Below, in pieces: positions 7,275 through 15,055 of a stretch of 34,611 nt of DNA. The notes under the pieces are model-generated. The model saw only the letters and a program-made list of their open reading frames with translations, had not been told where the DNA came from and did not search any database. The position numbers and the translations under genes were made by a program. The stretch is from Parcubacteria group bacterium Athens0714_26 (GTDB lineage Bacteria > Patescibacteriota > Minisyncoccia > UBA6257 > 02-FULL-45-10c), in the NCBI GenBank assembly GCA_007376745.1, contig VMGU01000001.1:1-34611 (forward strand), read 5' to 3'. Positions within the stretch are counted from its first letter, which is position 1, and each line of letters opens with the position of its first letter.

Positions 7275-8374
7275 GACACATGGTACCTGACGCCCGACAC
7301 ATTTTCAACTATATTCAAAATCTTTTTTTTAAACTTGGCTTTTGAAAATTTTTTAGCCGACTCGGTAATTTTTTGGCTGTTAAAAGATGATATCAAAAAC
7401 TTCTTTACGGCCATAATCAAGTCATCAGGCGTCTGCTGGTAAAAAAATATTCCGTTTATGCCATTCTGGACAATTTCTCTGGCACCGCCCTGCGAAAAAG
7501 CGATTACTGGCGTCCCGCACGCCAGAGACTCCGCCGCTACCAGACCAAAATCTTCTATTTGCGGGAAAATAACGGCTTCAGCTTCATTATACATACAGCG
7601 AAGCTCCGCCTCGCTGACAAAACCGGTAAAATTAATGCTAGCCGACCTGACTAATTTTTTAAGATTTTTAAGCTCGGGCCCGTCGCCCACGATTAAAAGT
7701 GGCAAACCCAATTTATTGAACGCCTCAATAATAAGGTCAAATCTTTTATACCCCATAAGTCTGCCCACCGCCAGAAAATATCCGCATTTTTTTATTTTTT
7801 TATCTTTGTAAAAAACTTTTAGGTCTACCGGCGGATAAAGAACTTCGGCTTTACGCCCATAATAATTTTTTATTTTATCCGCTATATAATTGGAATTCGC
7901 CAAAAAAATTTCCGGCTTTTGCGCGGTTTTGTAATCCCACCTGCGCAGATACCAAAACATCGGCGAAGTAATAAATTTTAAAAATTCTCCCCAATTAAAA
8001 TATTTATGATATTCCCACGCGTAGCGAAGCGGCGTGTGGCAATAAACTATGTGCGGCGCGTTTTCCCGGCCGGTAATTCCTTTCCCATAACCGGCGCTGG
8101 AGGATAAAATAATGTCATAATCATTTTCGGCTAAACGCATCATAGACGCCGCGAGAGGCATTAACGGAATAAAAAAACGATGATTTTTAATAACAATATC
8201 CCTGTCTAAAAAACTCGTACTTTTAACCTTACCCTCAAAACGGCCCAGTGTTTTTTTCTTATCGTAAAAAAGCGTGTACACGGGAGCGTCGGGGAAAATT
8301 TCGCAAAATGTTTCCAACACCCTCTCGGCGCCGCCGTATTGATTTAAATAATCATGGACTAAAGCTACTTTCAT
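7271..8374 (-). CDS. Glycosyltransferase family 4 (GT-B fold)
   Basis: Transfers a sugar from an activated donor, probably in cell-surface polysaccharide assembly. The N-terminal half begins 'MKVALVHDYLNQYGGAERV', a typical GT4 acceptor-side start with the glycine-rich loop. The C-terminal half has 'FLAVGRLMGYKRFDLIIEAF' and 'LLIVGDGPELKNLKKL', and the donor-binding segment 'EDFGLVAAESLACGTPVIAF' with the E-x7-E spacing. At 367 residues it is full length. It diverges from a sugar transferase gene at 8422, so the two likely serve the same surface pathway. Acceptor and donor cannot be told from sequence. Confidence 0.88.
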   Translation of the reverse strand: MKVALVHDYLNQYGGAERVLETFCEIFPDAPVYTLFYDKKKTLGRFEGKVKSTSFLDRDIVIKNHRFFIPLMPLAASMMRLAENDYDIILSSSAGYGKGITGRENAPHIVYCHTPLRYAWEYHKYFNWGEFLKFITSPMFWYLRRWDYKTAQKPEIFLANSNYIADKIKNYYGRKAEVLYPPVDLKVFYKDKKIKKCGYFLAVGRLMGYKRFDLIIEAFNKLGLPLLIVGDGPELKNLKKLVRSASINFTGFVSEAELRCMYNEAEAVIFPQIEDFGLVAAESLACGTPVIAFSQGGAREIVQNGINGIFFYQQTPDDLIMAVKKFLISSFNSQKITESAKKFSKAKFKKKILNIVENVSGVRYHVS

Positions 8375-8398
8375 ATGAATATCAGATTTAACCGTCTT

Positions 8399-8423
8399 TA
8401 TAATGTATAATTTATTGTATAAT
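8399..8423 (+). promoter_or_regulatory. Clustered TATAAT boxes before the sugar transferase gene
   Basis: Three exact TATAAT sequences at 8399-8404, 8406-8411 and 8418-8423; the last overlaps the ATG. No good -35 is visible. Either of the first two would give a leader of 4-11 bases, meaning a nearly leaderless mRNA. Confidence 0.4.
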
Positions 8424-9024
8424 GTCTTACCGAATTTTAAAAAGAATTATTGATGTCCTAGGAGCTTCGGCCGCGATTTTAATTTTTCTCCCGTTTGCGC
8501 TGTTTATCGCCGTGGCCATCAAATTGGATTCGCCCGGGCCGATATTTGTCAAATTAGAACGCATCAGCAACGGCAAAAAAATTTCGGTTTATAAATTCCG
8601 CTCAATGATTGACGGTGCCCATCAGATAAAAACCACATTGGCATATTTAAATGAAAGAAAGGATGGCCCATTTTTTAAAATCAAAAACGACCCCCGCCTA
8701 ACAAGAATAGGCAAAATAATAAGAAAATTCCGCCTTGATGAATTTCCCCAATTTATCAATGTGTTAAAAAACGAATTATCGCTTGTCGGGCCTCGCCCCC
8801 ACGAGCCTGAAGAAGTGGCCGCTTTCCCGGAAAATAGCCAACACATTGCGGATGCCAAAGCTGGCGTAACCGGACTTTCCCAGGTAAACGGCGCATCCGG
8901 CCTGCCCTTTTTAAAAGAACTGGAACTGGACGACTACTACATTAAAAACCAATCGTTTGGGCTGGATTTTAAAATATTTTTAAAAACGCTGGTAATTTTA
9001 TTCACCGACCCAACCGGGGTTTAA
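8422..9024 (+). CDS. Polyprenyl-phosphate sugar-phosphate transferase (PglC/WcaJ C-domain type)
   Basis: Starts a glycan on undecaprenyl phosphate at the inner membrane face. 200 residues: one N-terminal membrane segment (about 10-33, 'IIDVLGASAAILIFLPFALFI'), then the catalytic block 'DSPGPIFVKLERISNGKKI', 'YKFRSM', 'FKIKNDPRLTRIGKIIRK', 'DEFPQFINVLKNELSLVGPRP' and 'AGVTGLSQVNG'. The DE pair in 'RLDEFPQ' fits the catalytic Asp-Glu dyad of the monotopic phosphoglycosyltransferases. It is the short form without the extra N-terminal membrane domain. No Shine-Dalgarno sequence is present. Confidence 0.9.
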   Translation: MSYRILKRIIDVLGASAAILIFLPFALFIAVAIKLDSPGPIFVKLERISNGKKISVYKFRSMIDGAHQIKTTLAYLNERKDGPFFKIKNDPRLTRIGKIIRKFRLDEFPQFINVLKNELSLVGPRPHEPEEVAAFPENSQHIADAKAGVTGLSQVNGASGLPFLKELELDDYYIKNQSFGLDFKIFLKTLVILFTDPTGV

Positions 9025-9058
9025 AGAGAATAAATTTAGTTACAAATAATAAATATGA

Positions 9059-9064
9059 TATAAT
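9059..9064 (+). promoter_or_regulatory. TATAAT box placed for leaderless transcription
   Basis: TATAAT at 9059-9064 lies 7 bases before the ATG at 9072, so transcription would start about on the start codon. The -35 region is poor. Confidence 0.4.
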
Positions 9065-9071
9065 TTATTTT

Positions 9072-10532
9072 ATGAAGAAGAGAAAGAATAAAGTCCGAGC
9101 GCGAGGTTTTTCGCTCACTGAAATTCTGATTTATGTAACCATTCTCGCGGTCGCCGGAACATTTCTAACGGGTATTGTTATAAACTCCCTTAAAGTCCAA
9201 AATCAACAAACTGCTTCACAGGAAGTTGGGCAACAGCTTAATTTTGTTCTGGAAAATATACAAAGATATATCCAAAGTTCCAGCCAGGTGGATATAGCCA
9301 CCAGCACACCTTCAACAACTCTTACCTTAAGAATGCAAGATGGCAACTTAGACCCTACTTTAATATATTTATCCGACAATAAAATTTTTCTGAAACAAGG
9401 GACGGGCGGCGCGGTGGCCATAACCAGCGATAAAATCGTTGCTAATAGTCTGAATTTTACAAAGATAGCCACTTCCGGAGGACATGATACGGTGCAAGTG
9501 GATTTAATGCTTAGCTATACCTCTCAAAGCGGCGGGTCGTCTTTTTCCAAATCATTAAGTTCGGCAATTGCCAGAGTTAACGCCGCGACTTTTGATTCAA
9601 ATTTAATTCCGGGAGCAGACAACTCCTATGATATAGGACTGACTTCTCCGAGGTGGAGGAATGGAAATTTTGCGGGTAATGTTTTGGTGAATGGCAACGT
9701 CGGCATCGGGACGACGGGGCCAAAAAGGAAACTTCAGGTTGCGGTAGATTCCACCTTCCCAACTCTCGGTATATCAAATGGACAGCTATTTCTTTCCAAT
9801 AGTGACGGGCTATGGGGAACATATTTTGGCGGAGACAATGGTACCGGAGTTGGGTGGATACAGCAGATGAGAAATGATTCAGCCACTGCTTATGCCTTGC
9901 TGTTAAATCCAGTCGGCGGCAACGTGGGCATCGGGACGACGAATCCACAATCTTCGTTGCATATTTTCAAGACTGAAGGTGGCGTTGGCACGAAAGATGC
10001 GACGATAACGCTCGGTGGATACACCACGCAGGGCGCGACTATTGCCAGCTACCGTTACGAAGGAGATAGTAATAGTAGAGGATTGATGTTTTCTACGCGC
10101 AATACTGGTGTAGGAATGGTAGATGCAATGACTATCACAGGGCCTGGCAACGTGGGCATCGGGACGACAAATCCAGGGGCTCTGCTTGATCTTGGAGCCG
10201 GTGAAAATGGAGTGTATCTTCAGAAATTCTTACTTCTTAAAACTGGAAATGCGCGTGCTGGGTGGGGTCACGGGTCTTATGAGGATAGATTATTTTTCCC
10301 ATCTGATGGACATATGTCCTTTGGGACTATATCAGTATCAGATGCTACTACTTGGTCGGAAAAGGTGCGGATTCAAAATGACGGCAACGTCGGCATCGGG
10401 ACGACAAATCCAACAAGTAAATTACAGGTTATGGGACTTTTGGAGTACGCAGACAACGCAGCGGCGACAGCCGCGGGACTTACAATAGGAGCTTTCTATA
10501 GAACCGGCGATATATTAAAAGTCGTTCACTAA
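9072..10532 (+). CDS. Prepilin-like protein fused to tail-fibre-like repeats
   Basis: 486 residues. The N-terminus carries a type IV prepilin signal: 'ARGFSLTEILIYVTILAVAGTFLTGIVI' with G before F, Glu at position 5 of the mature part, and a hydrophobic helix (residues about 12-42). Residues about 45-180 look like a pseudopilin head. From about 208 the protein carries four copies of GNVGIGTTnP, each followed by a variable 65-70-residue segment that begins with a 'L-h-h' strand ('RKLQV', 'SSLHIF', 'ALLDLG', 'SKLQVMG'). Such repeats are known from phage tail fibres and large surface proteins. The product is likely a surface-exposed minor pilin with a binding stalk; that role is inference. No Shine-Dalgarno sequence precedes the ATG. 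Confidence 0.75.
   Translation: MKKRKNKVRARGFSLTEILIYVTILAVAGTFLTGIVINSLKVQNQQTASQEVGQQLNFVLENIQRYIQSSSQVDIATSTPSTTLTLRMQDGNLDPTLIYLSDNKIFLKQGTGGAVAITSDKIVANSLNFTKIATSGGHDTVQVDLMLSYTSQSGGSSFSKSLSSAIARVNAATFDSNLIPGADNSYDIGLTSPRWRNGNFAGNVLVNGNVGIGTTGPKRKLQVAVDSTFPTLGISNGQLFLSNSDGLWGTYFGGDNGTGVGWIQQMRNDSATAYALLLNPVGGNVGIGTTNPQSSLHIFKTEGGVGTKDATITLGGYTTQGATIASYRYEGDSNSRGLMFSTRNTGVGMVDAMTITGPGNVGIGTTNPGALLDLGAGENGVYLQKFLLLKTGNARAGWGHGSYEDRLFFPSDGHMSFGTISVSDATTWSEKVRIQNDGNVGIGTTNPTSKLQVMGLLEYADNAAATAAGLTIGAFYRTGDILKVVH
9693..10412 (+). repeat. Four coding repeats of about 30 bases
   Basis: The core GGCAACGTsGGCATCGGGAC appears at 9693, 9918, 10146 and 10383, at intervals of 225, 228 and 237 bases. 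It encodes GNVGIGTT. DNA identity is higher than needed for the protein, which suggests recent duplication or gene conversion. Confidence 0.8.
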
Positions 10533-10637
10533 AAACAGCCTAAAATTTAATGCCAACATCGAATAATATCTATCCCGAAACAAATGTTATTAACCGAGAA
10601 TGTTTAAAATTATCTTTTTATTTAAATTAATTTAAGT

Positions 10638-10643
10638 TATAAT
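10638..10643 (+). promoter_or_regulatory. TATAAT box that decides the downstream start
   Basis: TATAAT at 10638-10643 would start transcription near 10650, after the first in-frame ATG (10646), so the ATG at 10676 is the more likely start. The rest of the gap from 10533 shows no gene. Confidence 0.4.
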
Positions 10644-10675
10644 TAATGAAGTCGAAAAAAATAATTAATCAAAAT

Positions 10676-11098
10676 ATGTCTAAAGTTACTCGTTCCGTTA
10701 TTTTAGGTTTATCAATAATAGTCATCGCGGTTGTGTTAGCACTTTTAATAGCTAAATTTAATATATTAAGCGTTTTCGTGCCCTCTCCAAAATACGCGGC
10801 CGTATATCTTACCACCGGCGAAGTTTACTACGGAAGAATGTCTATGTTCGGAGGATTTAAACTTTCCAACGTGGTTACTCTGCAAAAAGACAAAGACGGC
10901 AATATCTCCGTGCAAAAACTCAACGACGCCATCTGGAAGCCGAAAAATCCCGTTTCTTTCCAAAAAGACCATATCGTTTTCTGGTCATACTTAGACTCCA
11001 CCAGTCCGCTTATTGACGTAATTGAAAACAAAACGCAGGCAGCCGCCAATCAGCCAACCACAGATACCACAGTAACGCCCGCTCCTTCTAAAAAATAA
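10676..11098 (+). CDS. Single-pass membrane protein of unknown function, 140 aa
   Basis: A membrane segment (about residues 7-32 counted from the ATG at 10676) is followed by an outer domain with 'KYAAVYLTTGEVYYGRM', then a low-complexity C-terminus rich in T, P and A. I associate this kind of small protein with Parcubacteria but know no function. A longer reading from 10646 adds 10 residues but would place the start upstream of the expected transcription start. A strong terminator follows. Confidence 0.65.
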   Translation: MSKVTRSVILGLSIIVIAVVLALLIAKFNILSVFVPSPKYAAVYLTTGEVYYGRMSMFGGFKLSNVVTLQKDKDGNISVQKLNDAIWKPKNPVSFQKDHIVFWSYLDSTSPLIDVIENKTQAAANQPTTDTTVTPAPSKK

Positions 11099-11112
11099 TT
11101 GTAAGTGAAATT

Positions 11113-11145
11113 AAAAACAACCCCGCTAAGCGGGGTTGTTTTTAA
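11113..11145. terminator. Strong bidirectional terminator
   Basis: 14-bp perfect stem AAAAACAACCCCGC (11113-11126) / GCGGGGTTGTTTTT (11130-11143) with a 3-base loop, between convergent genes. It serves the membrane protein gene on plus and rpmA on minus. Confidence 0.85.
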
Positions 11146-11151
11146 TTAACT

Positions 11152-11430
11152 CTACGCAGTTATAACCTCTACTATTTTTATATAACGAACCTTACCATCA
11201 AACCTAATTTTTTTAGAAGAACGAAATTTAACCTTGCCGTCTTGCATCGCATAAATAGTATCGTCGGAACCCTGCTTTACGTTTTTGCCAGTCAAATATT
11301 TACTGCCGCGCTGACGCACTATAATCTGGCCAACCGATACCGTTTGGCCGTCCTGCTTTTTAATCCCAAGCCGCTTTGATTCGGAATCTCTTAAGTTTTT
11401 ACTTGTGCCCAATGATTTAGTATGCGCCAT
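11152..11430 (-). CDS. rpmA: 50S ribosomal protein L27
   Basis: 92 residues. 'MAHTKSLGTSKNLRDSESKRLGIKK' followed by 'VSVGQIIVRQRGSKY' and 'DDTIYAMQDGKVKF' is the standard L27 sequence. The N-terminus starts directly with MAH, without the cleaved extension found in Firmicutes. L27 sits at the peptidyl transferase centre. The usual partner rplU is not adjacent. Confidence 0.97.
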   Translation of the reverse strand: MAHTKSLGTSKNLRDSESKRLGIKKQDGQTVSVGQIIVRQRGSKYLTGKNVKQGSDDTIYAMQDGKVKFRSSKKIRFDGKVRYIKIVEVITA

Positions 11431-11494
11431 AACTTAAAATACTTTCCTTTATTGCTCTTTAATAATTTTAAAATTATATTAGAATATAAAGGTT

Positions 11495-11641
11495 ATGTCA
11501 ACAATAAAAAATTTCCTCAAAAGGCGTGAGATTATTATCTTCCTGCTTCTTTTTCTGATAAGCTCGTTAAGTTTTGGACTGGGATACCTCGCGGCCAAAG
11601 AATACAATCGTCAGCCGATTATTATAGAAAAATCGCCTTAA
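11495..11641 (+). CDS. Small single-pass membrane protein, 48 aa
   Basis: A short gene with ATG at 11495 preceded by AAAGGTT. It has a basic start (MSTIKNFLKRRE), one membrane helix (about residues 12-34, 'IIIFLLLFLISSLSFGLGYL') and a short outer tail ending 'QPIIIEKSP'. The charge pattern, helix and tail look like a real small protein; I recall similar ones near competence or surface genes in Parcubacteria but cannot name it. It converges on the S41 peptidase gene, with 16 bases between them. Confidence 0.6.
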   Translation: MSTIKNFLKRREIIIFLLLFLISSLSFGLGYLAAKEYNRQPIIIEKSP

Positions 11642-11657
11642 TTAAAGTAAGCCAAGC

Positions 11658-12893
11658 CTATTGATTTAATTCGCTTTTTATAACCTCAAGGGCTTTATCC
11701 AACTGCGGGTCCTTGTTGGCGGCAACATCCTGCTCGGTTAAACCCACCGCAACGTCGGGAGTAAGACCGTTTTCATCAAGAGGTTTGCCGTCGGGCAGAA
11801 GCCACTGCGCAATAGTGATTTTTATGGTTGAGCCGTCTTTTAAATCCTGGAGCTCCTGCACGGTTCCCTTGCCAAAACTCTGCTCGCCAACCAGCTTGGC
11901 CTGACGATAATAACGAAGCGCGCCAGCCAAAATTTCGGAAGCGGAGGCGGAACCCTTATTGATTAAAACCGTAATGGGCAAATTTTTGAGGGCGGCATTC
12001 CCCCTGGAACGAAAATCTATTTTGTCACCATTTCTGAATTTTTCCGTCACAACCAAATTATTATTATCCACAAACCATCCCGCGATATTGACGGCTACCT
12101 CCAGATAACCGCCCGGGTCATTCCTTAAATCCAAAACAATGCCCTTGGGCTGATTTTTTAACACTTCTAAAACAGCATTGTAGAATAAAACTGGCGCGTT
12201 CTGATTAAATCCAAAAAGCTGGATATAGGCAATGTCGTCCATCATTTTTATTTTTAATGTCGGGATTTCAATTTTATCCCTAATAATGATTACTTCCCGA
12301 GGTTTTTTATCGTTACCGCGCAAAATCGTTAAAACCACCTTAGTGCCAATCTCACCTCTAATTTTTTTAACGGCATTGTCAACGCTAAGACCAACAGTAC
12401 TTTTTTTATCAATTTCAATAATCTTGTCGCCTGCCAACAACCCCGCTTTTGCCGCCGGCGAGCCCTCAAGCGGCGATACAACCATTAGCTGACTATCACG
12501 CACGTCAATTTCCGCGCCGATGCCGCCGAAATTGCCGTTAACATCCTGCTCAAATTTTTTAGAATCATCGGGTCTTAAAAATATAGTATGCGGATCGCTC
12601 AAAGAATTAACCAGCCCGTCAATGGCGCCATACACCATATCCAGGTCCTTCGCCTTGTCGCCTTTTATATGCTCATTTTTAAGCTTATCCCATACCTGCC
12701 AGAAAACGCTGAAATCAGCGTTAACTTTAACATCGGGCTCAATATTACTGACTCCTTTAATGATTAACGTCTGGGGCTTTAAAGTTCCAAGTTTATAGCC
12801 AGCGTAAAAAACTCCTCCGGCGAACAAAACTGACGCAACGATAATTGCGCCGGTTATAGCTATTTTTTTATTTAATTTTAAGAAATTTTTCAC
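11658..12893 (-). CDS. Carboxy-terminal processing peptidase, family S41
   Basis: Serine protease of the extracytoplasmic side that degrades or trims proteins from the C-terminus. Order: N-terminal membrane anchor (about 9-32), a helical segment, a PDZ domain (about 110-195, 'GIGAEIDVRDSQLMVVSPLE' and 'PAAKAGLLAGDKIIEID'), and the protease core. The catalytic Ser is in 'NKGSASASEILAGAL' and the Lys in 'QSFGKGTVQ'. At 411 residues it is full length. It is divergent from the def region. Confidence 0.93.
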   Translation of the reverse strand: MKNFLKLNKKIAITGAIIVASVLFAGGVFYAGYKLGTLKPQTLIIKGVSNIEPDVKVNADFSVFWQVWDKLKNEHIKGDKAKDLDMVYGAIDGLVNSLSDPHTIFLRPDDSKKFEQDVNGNFGGIGAEIDVRDSQLMVVSPLEGSPAAKAGLLAGDKIIEIDKKSTVGLSVDNAVKKIRGEIGTKVVLTILRGNDKKPREVIIIRDKIEIPTLKIKMMDDIAYIQLFGFNQNAPVLFYNAVLEVLKNQPKGIVLDLRNDPGGYLEVAVNIAGWFVDNNNLVVTEKFRNGDKIDFRSRGNAALKNLPITVLINKGSASASEILAGALRYYRQAKLVGEQSFGKGTVQELQDLKDGSTIKITIAQWLLPDGKPLDENGLTPDVAVGLTEQDVAANKDPQLDKALEVIKSELNQ

Positions 12894-13001
12894 TTCTTTA
12901 ATTCTACTTTAAATTAAAATTTTGTGAAGCTCCACGACCTACATCACTTTATTCTGACCAAAACTCGTAGTATCATCTATATAGAAAAACTATCAATACT
13001 T

Positions 13002-13274
13002 ATGGAGGATTTTGAAACAGCAAGCAGAAAATATTTTAAGGTATTAGAAGATAGGGGCAAACAATCCAAAGTTTACAAGCCGCATCAGCTAGCAGGATTA
13101 GAGCTGGCAAAAATCCTGGACGACGACAATCATAAATCTCTTTACATAAAACTGGCGAAATTCTATGATAATACTTCACTTTTAAGTCTGGCAAAACGAA
13201 TAGACGAACGAAAGGATATCGACAACAAGGGAGCTTATTTTATGAAAATGCTTAAAAGTTTAAAAAATGATTGA
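13002..13274 (+). CDS. Hypothetical protein upstream of def, 90 aa
   Basis: Soluble, helical and charged ('MEDFETASRKYFKVLEDR' ... 'HQLAGLELAKILDDDNHKSLYIKLAKFYDN'). The ATG at 13002 is chosen because the protein character begins there; the frame is open further up to an ATG at 12924, which would add 26 residues of unlike composition. It overlaps def by 8 bases, so it is probably translated with it. Function unknown. Confidence 0.6.
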   Translation: MEDFETASRKYFKVLEDRGKQSKVYKPHQLAGLELAKILDDDNHKSLYIKLAKFYDNTSLLSLAKRIDERKDIDNKGAYFMKMLKSLKND

Positions 13275-13779
13275 TTTAATTTTTACAATCAACGATAAAA
13301 AGGAAGAAAAATTTTTAAGACGCAAAACGTCTAGTTTTAATTTCGCCAAACACAAAAAACAGGATATCAAAGATTTAATTATTAAAATGAGAAATATTAT
13401 GAAAAAGGCCAGCGGCATCGGATTAAGCGCCAACCAAATCGGACTGGATTCAAGATTTTTTATAGCAAAAGTAGAAAATAAATTTTATACGGTATTTAAT
13501 CCGGAAATAGCAAAAGAATCCAAAGAAACGGCAACGGAGGACGAAGGCTGCCTAAGCGTGCCCGATCTTTTCGGGCCGGTAGAACGGGCGGAAAAAATAA
13601 CTCTTACGGGTTCGGACGCCAATAATAAAAAAATAAAAATCAAGGCATGGGGACTTTTGTCGCGGGTTTTCCAGCACGAAATAGACCACCTGAACGGCAA
13701 ACTTTTTATCGACAAGGCCAAAACTTTACGAAAATACGAAAATGGACACGAAAATACGAAAAAGGGCAGTAGTTTATAA
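13267..13779 (+). CDS. def: Peptide deformylase
   Basis: Removes the formyl group from the N-terminal Met of new proteins. The three family motifs are seen: 'GIGLSANQIG' (GxGLAAxQ type), 'DEGCLSVP' (metal Cys) and 'QHEIDHLNG' (HExxH metal site). The last about 17 residues ('RKYENGHENTKKGSSL') are encoded by the left inverted repeat of cassette B and replace the native tail, so the C-terminus has been rewritten by the insertion. The gene overlaps the GxxExxY gene by 38 bases. def and fmt are neighbours in most bacteria, here separated by the cassette. Confidence 0.93.
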   Translation: MIDLIFTINDKKEEKFLRRKTSSFNFAKHKKQDIKDLIIKMRNIMKKASGIGLSANQIGLDSRFFIAKVENKFYTVFNPEIAKESKETATEDEGCLSVPDLFGPVERAEKITLTGSDANNKKIKIKAWGLLSRVFQHEIDHLNGKLFIDKAKTLRKYENGHENTKKGSSL

Positions 13780-14190
13780 AGCCGATTTGTTATACCCCGA
13801 ACTATGCTATCGAATCATTGGCATAGTATTTGATATTTTTTATAAAGTTGGATATGGCTTCACAGAAAAACAATACGGAAAAGCTATAGAAATAGCATTA
13901 AAAGAAACGGGGCTTGATTATAAAAAAGAATTGCCAGTAAGAATAAATTATAAAAATACCTTCTTAACCACTAATTACTTAGATTTTTTAATTGACAACA
14001 AAATTATTCTTGAATTAAAACAGGGTAATTTATTTCTCAAAAAAGATATTGACCAGATATATAAATATCTTAAAATTACCAATTTAAAACTTGGCTTACT
14101 AATAAAATTTACACGGTCGGGTGTAAAATTTAAAAGAATAGTCAATATAAATTAATTTCGTATTATTCGTATGTTTTCGTATTTTCGTAA
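13726..14190 (+). mobile_element. GxxExxY cassette B with terminal inverted repeats
   Basis: The segment between def and fmt is bounded by perfect 17-base inverted repeats (TTACGAAAATACGAAAA at 13726-13742; its complement at 14174-14190). Further inward both sides carry another imperfect ACGAAnATACGAAA unit, so the similarity extends over about 38 bases. The only gene inside is a GxxExxY protein. The left repeat encodes the end of Def and the start of the GxxExxY protein; the right repeat encodes the start of Fmt. The same repeats occur without a gene in tsaD (18346-18439). Confidence 0.65.
13742..14155 (+). CDS. GxxExxY protein
   Basis: 137 residues, complete member of the GxxExxY family (function not established). 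The motif is seen as 'GYGFTEKQY' (about 37-45). 'LDFLIDNKIILELKQG' (about 77-92) carries the D...E-L-K arrangement that suggests a PD-(D/E)xK nuclease-like fold, and 'QIYKYLKITNLKLGLLIKF' is the conserved C-terminal block. The first residues (MDTKIRKR) are encoded by the cassette repeat. It has the same orientation as def and fmt and could be expressed from that operon. Confidence 0.88.
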   Translation: MDTKIRKRAVVYKADLLYPELCYRIIGIVFDIFYKVGYGFTEKQYGKAIEIALKETGLDYKKELPVRINYKNTFLTTNYLDFLIDNKIILELKQGNLFLKKDIDQIYKYLKITNLKLGLLIKFTRSGVKFKRIVNIN

Positions 14191-15049
14191 GCTCAAATTC
14201 GTATTTTTTGGTTCACCGGAATTCGCGGCGATTATACTGAATAAATTGGTAAAAGCAGGTTATAAGCCGGAACTTTTAGTTTGCGGTCCGGACGAACCGC
14301 TTGGCCGCAAAAAAATACTCACTCCGCCGGCGACCAAACAACTTGCCACAACAAGCGGCTGGCAAATAAAAATAATTCAGCCGGAAAATCTTAAAATGAC
14401 GGCTGAAGAAATTAAAAATATTAACGCCGATTTATTTATCGTCGCCGCTTATGCCAAAATCATTCCCAAAGAAATAATAGAATTGCCCAGACTCGGAACG
14501 ATTGGCGTCCACCCCTCGCTTTTACCGTATTATCGAGGCGCGTCCCCTATTCAAAACGCGCTGATAAACGGAGAAAAAGAAACCGGCACCTCTATTTTCC
14601 TAATAGATGAAAAAGTAGACCACGGCCCAGTCCTGGCCAAAAATAAACAACTGGTAACGGAAGATTCAAATTACACTACTTTAAGCCAAGAACTCGCCGA
14701 ATTGAGCGCCGACACTTTAATAAAAATTCTACCTGATTTTCTCGCGGGTCAAATCAAACCCGAGCCACAAGACGAAAACAAAGCCACTTACACTAAAAAA
14801 TTTATTACTGAAGACGGGAAGGTGAATCTGGATAGCGACTCGCCGGAGATTATTTTCAGAAAAATCAAAGCGCTAAATCCCAGTCCCGGAGTTTTTACGA
14901 CAATAAAAGCCAATAAAAAAGAAATTCGCTTTAAGCTTTTGGACGCTGTTTTAAATAATGGAAAATTAGAACTGTTACGGGTTCAGCCCGAAAACAAAAA
15001 TCCTATGCCGTATAAAGAATTTTTACGCGGCTATCACTTAGATACTTAA
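14171..15049 (+). CDS. fmt: Methionyl-tRNA formyltransferase
   Basis: Formylates initiator Met-tRNA. 'FFGSPEFA' (about 12-19) is the usual N-terminus; 'HPSLLPYYRGASPIQ' carries the catalytic H and the folate site region, and 'GTSIF' and 'VDHGP' (Asp) follow. The C-terminal domain is present. The start codon and first residues (MFSYFRKLK) are encoded by the right repeat of cassette B, so the native start has been replaced. At 292 residues it is slightly short but complete. Confidence 0.93.
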   Translation: MFSYFRKLKFVFFGSPEFAAIILNKLVKAGYKPELLVCGPDEPLGRKKILTPPATKQLATTSGWQIKIIQPENLKMTAEEIKNINADLFIVAAYAKIIPKEIIELPRLGTIGVHPSLLPYYRGASPIQNALINGEKETGTSIFLIDEKVDHGPVLAKNKQLVTEDSNYTTLSQELAELSADTLIKILPDFLAGQIKPEPQDENKATYTKKFITEDGKVNLDSDSPEIIFRKIKALNPSPGVFTTIKANKKEIRFKLLDAVLNNGKLELLRVQPENKNPMPYKEFLRGYHLDT

Positions 15050-15055
15050 CGTTAT

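Noticed and set aside
9577..10488. Minus-strand and alternative-frame ORFs of 100-123 codons over the prepilin gene
   Set aside because: They lie within a well-supported coding gene, have no family features and reflect repeat-rich sequence.
9072..10532. Diversity-generating retroelement target in the fibre-like repeats
   Set aside because: No reverse transcriptase, template repeat or A-specific variation is seen in the window.
13726..13765. Repeated ACGAAAATACGAAA units as a small CRISPR array
   Set aside because: Units are 8-9 bases with no regular unique spacers, and they occur as inverted pairs around genes.
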